64,000 bases of DNA, taken from positions 85,273-149,272 of the forward strand of contig NZ_JBMNUS010000011.1 of NCBI RefSeq assembly GCF_050946405.1, given 5' to 3'. The position numbers were made by a program, and so were the translations under genes. A model generated the notes under the pieces. That model saw nothing but the letters and a program-made list of their open reading frames with translations, was not told where the DNA came from and made no database searches. The stretch is from Pseudochelatococcus sp050946405. GTDB taxonomy: Bacteria; Pseudomonadota; Alphaproteobacteria; Rhizobiales; Beijerinckiaceae. Numbering within the stretch: the stretch's first letter is position 1; each line of letters starts with the position of its first letter. Shown here in pieces: positions 34,829 to 42,910 of this stretch.

Positions 34829-36751
34829 TCAGGCCCTGAGCGCCGGCACGCCCGCGATCGCCGGCGCGTTGCCCAGCGCCGCGAACACGGTGGCGACGAT
34901 GCCGGCGGCGTCGAGCCCGGCGGCGGCGTACATGCGTTCGGGCTTGTCGTGCTCGATGAAGGCATCGGGCAGCGTCATGGTCCGCACCTTCAGGCCGTGG
35001 TCGAGCAGCCCCTCCTGCGCCAGCGCATGCAGCACGAAGGCGCCGAAGCCCCCGCGCGATCCTTCCTCCACGGTGATCAGGCATTCGTGCTCGCGCGCGA
35101 GACGGCGGATGAGATCGAGGTCGAGCGGTTTGGCGAAGCGGGCGTCGGCGACGGTGGTGGAAAGGCCGCGCGCCTCCAGTTGCTCCGCCGCCGCGAGCGC
35201 CTCGGCAAGCCGGGTGCCGAGCGACAGCAGCGCCACGCGCGTGCCCTCGCGCAGGATGCGGCCCTTGCCGATGGGCAGCGCCTCGCCCCGCTCCGGCAGC
35301 TCCAGCCCCAGGCCCTCGCCGCGCGGATAGCGCAGCGCGATGGGGCCGGCGTCGTGGGCGGCGGCGGTCGCGACCATATGGACGAGCTCCGCCTCGTCGC
35401 TCGCCGCCATCAGCACCATGTTGGGCAGGCAGCCGAGATAGGCGATGTCGAACGAGCCCGCATGCGTCGGCCCGTCCGCCCCCACGAGCCCGGCGCGGTC
35501 GATGGCGAAGCGCACCGGCAGGTTCTGGATGGCGACGTCGTGCACGATCTGGTCGTAGGCGCGTTGCAGAAAGGTGGAGTAGATGGCGCAGAACGGCCGG
35601 TAGCCCTCGGCGGCGAGACCGGCGGCGAAAGTCGCGGCGTGCTGCTCCGCGATGCCGACGTCGTAGGTGCGCTCGGGATATGCCTGCCCGAAGAGATCGA
35701 GCCCGGTGCCCGAAGGCATGGCGGCGGTGATGGCCACGATCCTGTCGTCGCCCGCCGCCTCGCGGATGAGGCTGTCGGCGAAGACGCGCGTGTAGGTGGG
35801 AGCGTTCGCCTTCGGCTTGGCCTGCGCGCCGGTGACGACATCGAACGTGCTCACGCCGTGATATTTGTCCGCCGCCGCCTCGGCGGGCGCGTAGCCCTTG
35901 CCCTTCTGCGTGACGACGTGGACGAGGATCGGCCCGTCGGGAGCGGCGCGCGCGTTGCGCAGCACGGGCAGCAGGTGGTCGAGGTTATGGCCGTCGACCG
36001 GGCCGACGTAGTAGAAGCCGAGCTCCTCGAACAGCGTGCCGCCGGCCCAGAAGCCGCGCGCGTATTCCTCCGCGCGCTGCGCCTTCTCGTAGAAGAAGCG
36101 CGGCAGGTGGCGGACGATCTGCTTGCCGGTCTCGCGCAACGACCGGTAGGTGCCGCTGGAGACGATGCGCGCGAGATGCGCGGAAAGCGCGCCCACGGGC
36201 GGGGCGATCGACATGTCGTTGTCGTTGAGAATGACGATGAGCCGCGCCCCGAGCGCCCCGGCGTTGTTCATGGCCTCGTAGGCCATGCCCGCCGACATCG
36301 CCCCGTCGCCGATGACGCAGACGACGTGATTGTCGCTGCCGGAAAGATCGCGCGCGGCGGCCATGCCGAGCCCCGCCGAGATCGAGGTGGAGGAATGGCC
36401 CGCGCCGAAAGGATCGTAGGGGCTCTCAGCCCGGCGGGTGAAGCCGGCGAGGCCGCCGCCCTTGCGCAGCGTGCGGATGCGGTCGCGCCGGCCCGTCAGG
36501 ATCTTGTGCGGATAGGCCTGATGGCCGACATCCCAGATGAGCCGGTCGGCGGGCGTGTCGAAAACGTAATGCAGCGCGGCCGTCAGCTCGACGACGCCGA
36601 GCCCCGCGCCGAGATGACCGCCGGTCACGGAGACGGCGGAGATCACCTCCGCCCGCAGCTCGTCGACAAGCTGCGGCAGCGCCGTTTCCGGCAGGGACCT
36701 GAGATCGGCCGGCGTCAGGATGGTGTCAAGGAGCGGGGTGTTGAGGGGCAA
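34829..36751 (-). CDS. dxs: 1-deoxy-D-xylulose-5-phosphate synthase
   Basis: Thiamine-diphosphate enzyme of the MEP isoprenoid pathway condensing pyruvate and glyceraldehyde 3-phosphate, 640 residues. VTGGHLGAGLGVVELTAALH is the family N-terminal block and the ThDP motif begins at GDGAMSAGMAYEAMNNAG. IWDVGHQAYPHKIL and AGHSSTSISAGLGMA are also diagnostic. The transketolase pyrimidine-binding and C-terminal domains are complete. It is downstream of xseB, with a 135-bp gap and no prenyltransferase gene (ispA) between them. tlyA follows within 15 bp. Confidence 0.96.
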   Translation of the reverse strand: MPLNTPLLDTILTPADLRSLPETALPQLVDELRAEVISAVSVTGGHLGAGLGVVELTAALHYVFDTPADRLIWDVGHQAYPHKILTGRRDRIRTLRKGGGLAGFTRRAESPYDPFGAGHSSTSISAGLGMAAARDLSGSDNHVVCVIGDGAMSAGMAYEAMNNAGALGARLIVILNDNDMSIAPPVGALSAHLARIVSSGTYRSLRETGKQIVRHLPRFFYEKAQRAEEYARGFWAGGTLFEELGFYYVGPVDGHNLDHLLPVLRNARAAPDGPILVHVVTQKGKGYAPAEAAADKYHGVSTFDVVTGAQAKPKANAPTYTRVFADSLIREAAGDDRIVAITAAMPSGTGLDLFGQAYPERTYDVGIAEQHAATFAAGLAAEGYRPFCAIYSTFLQRAYDQIVHDVAIQNLPVRFAIDRAGLVGADGPTHAGSFDIAYLGCLPNMVLMAASDEAELVHMVATAAAHDAGPIALRYPRGEGLGLELPERGEALPIGKGRILREGTRVALLSLGTRLAEALAAAEQLEARGLSTTVADARFAKPLDLDLIRRLAREHECLITVEEGSRGGFGAFVLHALAQEGLLDHGLKVRTMTLPDAFIEHDKPERMYAAAGLDAAGIVATVFAALGNAPAIAGVPALRA

Positions 36752-36886
36752 CTTCGGGAAACCTCCGGCAAGGCTTGCGGTCCCGTCACGTCACGGGCAG
36801 GCGGCGCGCGGTCTGGAGCGCAAGTTAACAGGGAATAGGCGTTTCATTGACACGCGTCAAAGGTTTCCGTTGCTGCGGGAGCGAGA

Positions 36887-37150
36887 TCAGCTCTCGACAT
36901 CGAGCGGTTCGGCGGCGATATTGCCGTTGTCCGCCTGCGTGATCTTGTCGATCCGCGCTTCAGCCGCCTTCAGCAGGCCGTCGCAGTGCTTTTTCAGGAG
37001 TTCGCCGCGCTCGAATATGGCGATCGATTCCTCAAGCGGCACATCGCCGCGCTCGAGGCGCGATACGATCTGTTCAAGCTCGGCCAGCGCCTTTTCAAAG
37101 GGAAGGCCGTCGATGCTCGCGGGAGCGGGGGAAGAAGCTTTCTCGTTCAT
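36887..37150 (-). CDS. xseB: Exodeoxyribonuclease VII small subunit
   Basis: 87 residues. LPFEKALAELEQIVSRLERGDVPLEESIAIFERGELLKKHCDGLLKAAEARI is the full XseB helical-hairpin signature (about 16-67). The N-terminal tail is Ser/Ala/Pro-rich. The small subunit regulates XseA, which is not in the window. The start at 37150 is the family start; the frame is open upstream because it runs antisense to the SDR gene. It heads the minus-strand unit with dxs and tlyA. Confidence 0.92.
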   Translation of the reverse strand: MNEKASSPAPASIDGLPFEKALAELEQIVSRLERGDVPLEESIAIFERGELLKKHCDGLLKAAEARIDKITQADNGNIAAEPLDVES

Positions 37151-37318
37151 GCAGGTGTTATCGCGCCTGCGCGCCGCCATGACAAGCGCCTTGCACATGA
37201 TGCGATATCGCGGCGGCCGCATTGCATGCCGAACAGCGCCGGTGCGCTCGCATGGCGGTGGACCGGGAGGCGATAGGGGCGTAATATCCGGCATACATAT
37301 TTTCAGCGAGAATCGGCC

Positions 37319-38074
37319 GTGACCAGAACGACGAACGCGCGACGCCGCATCATGTTGCTCACCGGCGCCAGCCGGGGGATCGGTCATGCCACGGTCAAAC
37401 GCTTTTCCGCCGCGGGCTGGCGCGTGATCACCAGCTCGCGCCATGCCTTTCCCGAGCAATGCCCGTGGGAAATGGGGCCGGAAGACCACATCCAGGTCGA
37501 TCTCGCCGATGTCCGCTCGACGCTCGCCGCCATCGACGAGATGAAGCGCCGTCTCGCGGAGGAGGGCGGGGTGCTCGACGCGCTCGTCAACAATGCCGGC
37601 ATCTCGCCCAAGGCGGAGGAAGGCGGCCGCCTGAGCACGCTCGATACGCCGATCGAGGACTGGCACCGGGTGTTTCAGGTGAACTTCTTCGCCTCCGTGA
37701 TGCTGGCGCGCGGCCTTGTCGAGGAATTGTCGCGCGCGGGCGGCTCGGTCGTCAACGTCACGTCCATTGCGGGTTCGCGCGTCCATCCCTATGCCGGCGC
37801 GGCCTATGCGACGTCGAAAGCGGCGCTCGCCGCGCTCACCCGCGAGATGGCGGCCGACTTCGGGCCGCTCGGCGTGCGCGTCAACGCCATTTCGCCCGGT
37901 GAGATCGATACGTCGATTCTTTCGCCCGGCACGGCGCAGATGGCGCAGACGTTTCCGCTGCGCCGCCTCGGTACGCCGGACGAGGTGGCGAAGGCGATCT
38001 ACTTCCTGTGCACGGAGGCGTCGTCCTACGTGACGGGCGCCGAACTGCACATCAACGGCGGACAGCACGTTTGA
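37319..38074 (+). CDS. Short-chain dehydrogenase/reductase
   Basis: 251-residue classical SDR. The cofactor loop TGASRGIG is at about 15-22, NNAG near 90, the catalytic serine is in VVNVTSIAGS and the YATSK motif carries the catalytic Tyr and Lys. PGEID is the post-catalytic segment, and the C-terminus (YVTGAELHINGGQHV) is like that of 3-oxoacyl-ACP reductases. The start codon is GTG 37319; ATG 37352 would cut into the cofactor-binding strand. Substrate unknown. The stop overlaps the TTG start of the Nudix gene, which makes a three-gene unit with the next two. Confidence 0.9.
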   Translation: MTRTTNARRRIMLLTGASRGIGHATVKRFSAAGWRVITSSRHAFPEQCPWEMGPEDHIQVDLADVRSTLAAIDEMKRRLAEEGGVLDALVNNAGISPKAEEGGRLSTLDTPIEDWHRVFQVNFFASVMLARGLVEELSRAGGSVVNVTSIAGSRVHPYAGAAYATSKAALAALTREMAADFGPLGVRVNAISPGEIDTSILSPGTAQMAQTFPLRRLGTPDEVAKAIYFLCTEASSYVTGAELHINGGQHV

Positions 38075-38532
38075 GCGCTTCCGGCTTCCTTCTCCCGGAT
38101 GCAGGAGCGGGGCGGGCCGCCAGCATCGCGGTGTTTCGCGGCCCCGACGTGCTGCTGGTGCGCCGGCGCAATCCGCCCGCCGCCGGCCTGTGGAGCCTGC
38201 CCGGCGGACGGATCGAGCCCGGCGAAACGCCGGAAGCCGCCGCCTTGCGCGAGCTGGCGGAAGAGACCGCCGTAGCGGTGCAACCTGTCAGTCTTCGCTT
38301 CGTGGGCCGTCATGACGTCGCCGCCCACCGCTTCGTCATCGCGGTGTTCGCGGCCCGCTGGCAGGGGGGGGAGGCCGTGGCGGGCAGCGACAGCGCGGCG
38401 GCCGGTTGGTTCGGCGCCGATGAAATCGCCGGCCTGCCGGTGACGGACGGTTTGGCGGCGTGGCTGATTCGCGCGCGCGCCGCGCTCGATGCTCCGGCTG
38501 CCGTCGATACGGAAAACGGGGCGTCGCGATGA
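38071..38532 (+). CDS. Nudix hydrolase
   Basis: 153 residues starting at TTG 38071, which overlaps the SDR stop (TTGA) and is preceded by GGCGGA. The Nudix box is complete: GGRIEPGETPEAAALRELAEET, matching GX5EX7REUXEEXGU. SIAVFRGPDVLLVRRRNPPAAGLWSLPGG resembles ADP-ribose or NADH pyrophosphatase-type members, but the substrate cannot be told. The stop overlaps the next gene by four bases (ATGA), suggesting translational coupling. Confidence 0.88.
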   Translation: MSASGFLLPDAGAGRAASIAVFRGPDVLLVRRRNPPAAGLWSLPGGRIEPGETPEAAALRELAEETAVAVQPVSLRFVGRHDVAAHRFVIAVFAARWQGGEAVAGSDSAAAGWFGADEIAGLPVTDGLAAWLIRARAALDAPAAVDTENGASR

Positions 38533-38981
38533 AGCGGCTCATGCGCTTCCTGCCGGTTTGTCTGCTGGCGGCGGGCATCTGTTTTCCCGCGCAGGCGCAG
38601 AAAGCGCCTCTCCCGCCCGCGCGCACGGCGCCCGAGCGGGAGGAAGCCGCGCCGGCGCCGGAAGTCACGCGCACGCCGCCGCCCGGCTATGAGGATGATT
38701 TGCTGCGCCTGTCGGAGGTCATGGGCGCGCTGTCGTTCCTGCGCCCGCTCTGCGGCGCGGCGGATGCATCGCAATGGCGCGAGCGCATGGCGGCGCTGAT
38801 CGACAGCGAGACCCGCGATCCCGAAACCCGCGCGCGGCTCGCGGGCGCGTTCAACCAGGGCTATCGCGGTTTTTCGGTCACTTACCGCACCTGCACGGAT
38901 GCGGCGCAACTCTCCGTCGCGCGCTATCTCGCGGAGGGCGAGCGCCTCAGCCGCGTCATCGCCGCGCGTTTTGGAGGCTGA
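38529..38981 (+). CDS. TIGR02301-family exported protein of unknown function
   Basis: 150 residues. A signal peptide (MKRLMRFLPVCLLAAGICFPAQA-Q) is followed by a Pro-rich linker. The conserved domain (YEDDLLRLSEVMGALSFLRPLCGAADASQWRERM ... FNQGYRGFSVTYRTCTDAAQ) has a pair of cysteines and matches the TIGR02301 family, which is confined to alphaproteobacteria. Function is unknown; a periplasmic location is predicted. It is the last gene of the SDR-Nudix unit, with ATGA overlap. Confidence 0.88.
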   Translation: MKRLMRFLPVCLLAAGICFPAQAQKAPLPPARTAPEREEAAPAPEVTRTPPPGYEDDLLRLSEVMGALSFLRPLCGAADASQWRERMAALIDSETRDPETRARLAGAFNQGYRGFSVTYRTCTDAAQLSVARYLAEGERLSRVIAARFGG

Positions 38982-39063
38982 GTTGTCGTTTCCCGATGCT
39001 ATAAGAGACTATGCCGCGCCATATCCGGCGTGACTGAAACCCGCGGTGAGAGGAATGCAATCG

Positions 39064-39504
39064 ATGCTGAAGGAATTCAGGGAGTTCGCCCTCAAGGGCA
39101 ATGTGGTCGATCTCGCCATCGGCGTGATCATCGGCGCGTCGTTCAGCCGGATCGTCGAATCGATCGTCGGCGACCTTTTCATGCCGTTGATCGCCTGGAT
39201 CACGCGCGGCGGCGTCGACTTCTCCAACTATTTTCTGCCGCTTTCCGGCGAGGTGACGTCCACGTCGCTCGCGACCGCGCGGTCGCAGGGGGCGGTGCTC
39301 GCCTATGGCAGCTTCATCACCGCCGCCATCAATTTTCTCATCGTCGCCTGGGTGCTGTTTCTCGTGGTCAAGGGCATCAACGAGCTGAAGCGTCAGGCGG
39401 AGCGCAACAAGCCGCCGGCGCCCGCGCCCGAGGCGCCCGCCGATGTCAGGCTGTTGACGGAAATCCGCGATCTCCTCTCCGAACGGCGCGCCCCTCCGGC
39501 TTGA
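39064..39504 (+). CDS. mscL: Large-conductance mechanosensitive channel MscL
   Basis: Pentameric inner-membrane safety valve against hypo-osmotic shock, 146 residues. MLKEFREFALKGNVVDLAIGVIIGASFSRIVESIVGDLFMPLIA is the canonical N-terminal helix plus TM1. TM2 is ITAAINFLIVAWVLFLVVKGIN, followed by the cytoplasmic charged cluster and a C-terminal helix (VRLLTEIRDLLSERR). ATG 39064 is chosen over GTG 39046 and ATG 39055 because AGAGGA lies about ten bases upstream of it and the family starts with ML(K/N)EF. It appears monocistronic. Confidence 0.95.
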   Translation: MLKEFREFALKGNVVDLAIGVIIGASFSRIVESIVGDLFMPLIAWITRGGVDFSNYFLPLSGEVTSTSLATARSQGAVLAYGSFITAAINFLIVAWVLFLVVKGINELKRQAERNKPPAPAPEAPADVRLLTEIRDLLSERRAPPA

Positions 39505-39710
39505 AGAGGCGGCGCTTTCGCCGGAATAAAAGCATAGGCCGTATGACATCAGTCATTGCGCCTTGTTCGTTGTGAGCTTATCTCATGAACCGTTGCCGCC
39601 GTTCCCGGATGAACGATTTCCGGGAGCGGATTTGCCGGCGGACGGGATGGTTTTTACCCGGGCGGCCCGCGCATCGCGTTGTCGTCGGGATTGGTTTGTG
39701 GGGGGCTGCC

Positions 39711-40247
39711 GTGAAGGTTCTTGCTGTTCTGGCGTTGGTGTTGCTGGCGGGTGCGGCGCAAGCCCAGGATGTCGATGCCTCCGCCGGGGCGGCTGAGGAG
39801 GACACGCTCGCCATCGGCTCCTCCGCTTCCGCCGCCACGGGACCGAAGATGTTTTCGCCGGAGTGGCGCGCGCAGAAGATGCGCGAGCGGGAAGCGAACC
39901 TGGAAGCGCTTCAGGAAGAGCAGCGCCGTTTCGATCAATGGGAGCGGAGCGCCAAGCGCGCGGTGGGCGGCGTCTGTGCGAACTGCCTGAAATCGGGCTC
40001 CGGCGCCGCCGGGTCCATCACCATCCCGAGCGACCTCATTCCCAATTACGGCGCTGTCGAGAGCGGGGCCGGTTTCGACGAGACGAGCGCCTTCTACACC
40101 GTGCCGGCCGCGACGTCGCCTGCCGCCGCCCCTGCCGTGGCTGCGCCCGCCGCCGCCCCCGCGCCGGCTCGCGCCCGTTCTTCCGCGCCTGCGCCGTCCG
40201 GGCGGTGGGCGGCGCCGCTCGACATTCGCCCGCCCGCGGCCCGCTGA
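39711..40247 (+). CDS. Small exported protein of unknown function
   Basis: 178 residues from GTG 39711, chosen because GGGGGG precedes it and the product then starts with a good signal peptide (MKVLAVLALVLLAGAAQA-Q). The mature part has a charged helical stretch (WRAQKMREREANLEALQEEQRRFDQWERSAKR), a CANC pair of cysteines and an Ala/Pro-rich C-terminus. I recognise no family. ATG 39585 in the same frame lacks a ribosome site and would bury the signal sequence. It is convergent with the histidine kinase gene. Confidence 0.65.
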   Translation: MKVLAVLALVLLAGAAQAQDVDASAGAAEEDTLAIGSSASAATGPKMFSPEWRAQKMREREANLEALQEEQRRFDQWERSAKRAVGGVCANCLKSGSGAAGSITIPSDLIPNYGAVESGAGFDETSAFYTVPAATSPAAAPAVAAPAAAPAPARARSSAPAPSGRWAAPLDIRPPAAR

Positions 40248-40291
40248 CAGCGATGCGACTTGACAACCGGCGGTATCCGCCTGCCGGTTAT

Positions 40292-40320
40292 CCGTGTTTC
40301 GTTGAAACGCCGATGCTTCA
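40292..40320 (-). repeat. Short remnant of the type B repeat element at a stop codon
   Basis: On the minus strand this reads TGAAGCATCGGCGTTTCAAC then GAAACACGG, resembling the first hairpin of the type B elements (TAGAGCATTTCGG-TGTTTC...GAAACGC). The leading TGA is the stop codon of the histidine kinase. The match is short, so membership is tentative. Confidence 0.45.
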
Positions 40321-42708
40321 GGCCGCCTTCCGGCTCTGCATCCCGGCTGGAAGGCTCACCATCACGACCGTGCCGTTGCCGACGCTGGAGCGGATGCGCA
40401 GGCCGCCGCCGTGCAGTTCCGCCAGCGAGCGGGCGATGGCGAGCCCGAGCCCCGATCCCTTGTAGCTGCGGGCGAATTCCGTCTCCACCTGCTCGAACGG
40501 GCGGCCGAGCTTCTTGAGCGCCTCGGCCGGAATGCCGATGCCGGTGTCCTCGACATAGAGATGGACGTTTGGTCCCGACACGCGCGCGCGCAGCGTGACG
40601 TGCCCGCCCTCGGGCGTGAACTTGACGGCGTTGCGCAGGATATGCCCGAGAATCTGCTCCACCGCGCGCGGGTCCGCGCTGATGGAGGTATCGGGCAGCG
40701 TCTCCACCGCGAGCGCAAGGCCCTTCAGTTCCGCATCGCGCTTCACCGCCCGCGCCGCTTCCCGCATCACGTCGTCGACGACCAGCGATTCGCATTCCAG
40801 CCTGATGCGCCCGGCCTCGATGCGCGACATGTCGAGAATATCGCTGATGACGCCGAGCAGGTACTTGCCGCTGCTTCGGATATCCTGGCAATATTCGTGA
40901 TATTTCTCGCTGCCGAGTTCGCCGAAGATGCCGCTTTCCATCAGCTCCGAAAAGCCGATGATGGCGTTGAGCGGCGTGCGCAGTTCGTGGCTCATGTTGG
41001 CGAGGAACTCGGCCTTGGCGCGGTTGGCGGATTCCGCCTCCGCCTTCTGCTCCAGATAGCGCTCGGCGAGATCGGCGAGCTGACGCGCCTGCGTCTCCAG
41101 CTTCTGGCGCGAGCGTTTGAGATCAGCCACGGTGGCGATGAGCCGCCGCTCCGATTCCATCAGCCTTTCCTCATGGTTCTTCAGGGCCGTGATGTCGGTG
41201 CCGACGGAGACGTAGCCGCCGTCGCGGGTGCGCCTCTCGTTGATCTGCAACCATCGGCCATCGGCGAGCTGCGCCTCGAAGGTGCGCGCGCCGCCCTCCC
41301 GGCCGTCCGCGCCGGGGCGGCCCTGCGCCGGGCTCATCCGGCCCATCAGCTCCGTGCGCACGGGCGGCAGGGTGCCCAGACTCATCAGCTCGTCATAGGC
41401 CATGCCGGGGATTACGTGCTCCGGCGTCAGGCCATGCAGGCGCTGGAAGCGGGAATTGCAGGTGACGAGGCGGTTGTTGGCGTCCCACAGGACGAAAGCT
41501 TCCGAAATGGTTTCGATCGCCTCGCGCAGCCGCATGTCGGCGGTCGCGGTGCGCTCGGCGAGGCGGCGCTGCTCCGTGATGTCGACGGCGATGCCCACGA
41601 GATGCGGCCCCTCGCTGCCGCCGTCGTCGATGAGCTGCGCGCGCGCCTTGATCCACACCCACTGGTTTTCCGCGTTGAGGATGCGGAATTCGTGGTCGAT
41701 GGCCGAGGCGCGCTTGCTGGCCACCATGTCGGCCATGGCGTAGAGATCGGCGTCGTCCGGGTGAACCAGCCGGTTCATCTCGCCGAAGGACATGAATTCG
41801 TCGTGGCGGCTGTAGCCGAGAATATCGTACATCGAGTCCGACCAGTAGATGCGGCCGCGCGCGATGTCCCAGTCCCACAGGCCGCAACGGCCGCGGTCCA
41901 GCGCCGCATCCACGCGCTCGCGCACCTTCTCGCACACGTCATCCGCCGCTCGCGCCCGCGCCGCCTGCATGAAATAGGCGAGCGCCAGCGCCACCAGCAC
42001 GAAGGCGCAGGCGGCCAGCAGCGTCGTCTGCCCGGTGATGGCGGCGCGCCATCCCGTCAGCGCATCCCGCTCGGGCTGGATCACGGCGACCTGCGCCCCG
42101 CCGGGCAGGTTGCGCACCGTGGCGAAAGCCGCCTCGCCCGACGCCAGGCGGATGCGCAGCACGCCGGCCCGGTCGGCGAAAGTGGTGAGAGGCTGGGCGT
42201 TGCCGAGGATGTCGGAGAGTTTCGCGCCCGCCGGTCCGCCGCGGTTCATCCGGTTGCTGTTCAGCCAGTTGCTGTTCAGCCACGTGCTCGGGCGCGCGGC
42301 GCTCACGCGGCCGGAAGCGTCTGCGACCATGATGACGCGGCCGTTGGTGAGGGCCTGCGCGGGAATGGCGCGGTCGAGCACCGCGAAGGCCGCTGCCGGC
42401 AGCGATGGCCCTTCGCCGTCCGCGTCGGCGGCGGCGAGCTTGCGGCCGATGTCGCTCGCGGCGAGGGCCGCGACGAGATCGATCTCGGCGATGGCGGCGT
42501 CAAGGGTCTGGTTGCGGCTGTCGATGCCTTGCAGCACCGCGCCCGCAATGAGCGACGTGAGAAACACGACAAGCAGCGTGGGCACCATGAGCCTCAGCCA
42601 CGGTTCCATCAATGCCAGTTGGCGGTATCCGGGATTGGCGATCGATCGCGTAATTCCCAGAATCGTGCCCGCGCGCGCGGGCACGCCCGCCGCTTGCGCG
42701 CGCGCCAT
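40318..42708 (-). CDS. Two-PAS membrane sensor histidine kinase (PleC/DivJ/PdhS-like)
   Basis: About 796 residues. TM1 lies at about 39-61, a periplasmic sensor loop to about 227, TM2 at about 228-248, then PAS1 (about 270-380, GLWDWDIARGRIYWSDSMYDILG) and PAS2 (about 395-510). A coiled coil precedes HisKA, with the phospho-acceptor near residue 574 in NMSHELRTPLNAIIGFSELM. The HATPase domain follows with NAVKFTPEGG, DTGIGIP and GSGLGLAI. The HisKA sequence is of the type found in alphaproteobacterial cell-cycle kinases acting on DivK, but the pathway is inference. ATG 42708 has AGGGGCG upstream. No response regulator is adjacent. A 15-bp tandem duplication lies in the sensor loop. Confidence 0.9.
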   Translation of the reverse strand: MARAQAAGVPARAGTILGITRSIANPGYRQLALMEPWLRLMVPTLLVVFLTSLIAGAVLQGIDSRNQTLDAAIAEIDLVAALAASDIGRKLAAADADGEGPSLPAAAFAVLDRAIPAQALTNGRVIMVADASGRVSAARPSTWLNSNWLNSNRMNRGGPAGAKLSDILGNAQPLTTFADRAGVLRIRLASGEAAFATVRNLPGGAQVAVIQPERDALTGWRAAITGQTTLLAACAFVLVALALAYFMQAARARAADDVCEKVRERVDAALDRGRCGLWDWDIARGRIYWSDSMYDILGYSRHDEFMSFGEMNRLVHPDDADLYAMADMVASKRASAIDHEFRILNAENQWVWIKARAQLIDDGGSEGPHLVGIAVDITEQRRLAERTATADMRLREAIETISEAFVLWDANNRLVTCNSRFQRLHGLTPEHVIPGMAYDELMSLGTLPPVRTELMGRMSPAQGRPGADGREGGARTFEAQLADGRWLQINERRTRDGGYVSVGTDITALKNHEERLMESERRLIATVADLKRSRQKLETQARQLADLAERYLEQKAEAESANRAKAEFLANMSHELRTPLNAIIGFSELMESGIFGELGSEKYHEYCQDIRSSGKYLLGVISDILDMSRIEAGRIRLECESLVVDDVMREAARAVKRDAELKGLALAVETLPDTSISADPRAVEQILGHILRNAVKFTPEGGHVTLRARVSGPNVHLYVEDTGIGIPAEALKKLGRPFEQVETEFARSYKGSGLGLAIARSLAELHGGGLRIRSSVGNGTVVMVSLPAGMQSRKAA
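42253..42282 (-). repeat. 15-bp perfect tandem duplication inside the histidine kinase
   Basis: Two exact copies of GTTGCTGTTCAGCCA (42253-42267, 42268-42282) encode a duplicated WLNSN pentapeptide in the periplasmic loop. The duplication keeps frame and looks recent because the copies are identical. Confidence 0.8.
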
Positions 42709-42910
42709 GCAACGCCCCCTTCGGAGTCCCAAACGTCTGATCGGTAAGACGTGCCGCATCTTTCCGAATCATCATCATCTGAATCCCAAACGGCTGATTT
42801 GTCCAGATGGTTTATGAAGTATTGACAGGAAAGACGCGGCGCTGCCGCGCCGGAAAACGAAAAAGGCGCGGGAGACATCCCGCGCCCTGCATCGGTTGCA
42901 GCCCGAAAGA

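Noticed and set aside
33962..36838. 958-codon open frame on the plus strand
   Set aside because: Antisense to dxs and tlyA, which carry full family signatures; low-complexity translation without any domain.
40265..40289. Hairpin between the small exported protein and the kinase gene
   Set aside because: Seven-base-pair stem without a T-tract on either strand; it cannot be called a terminator.
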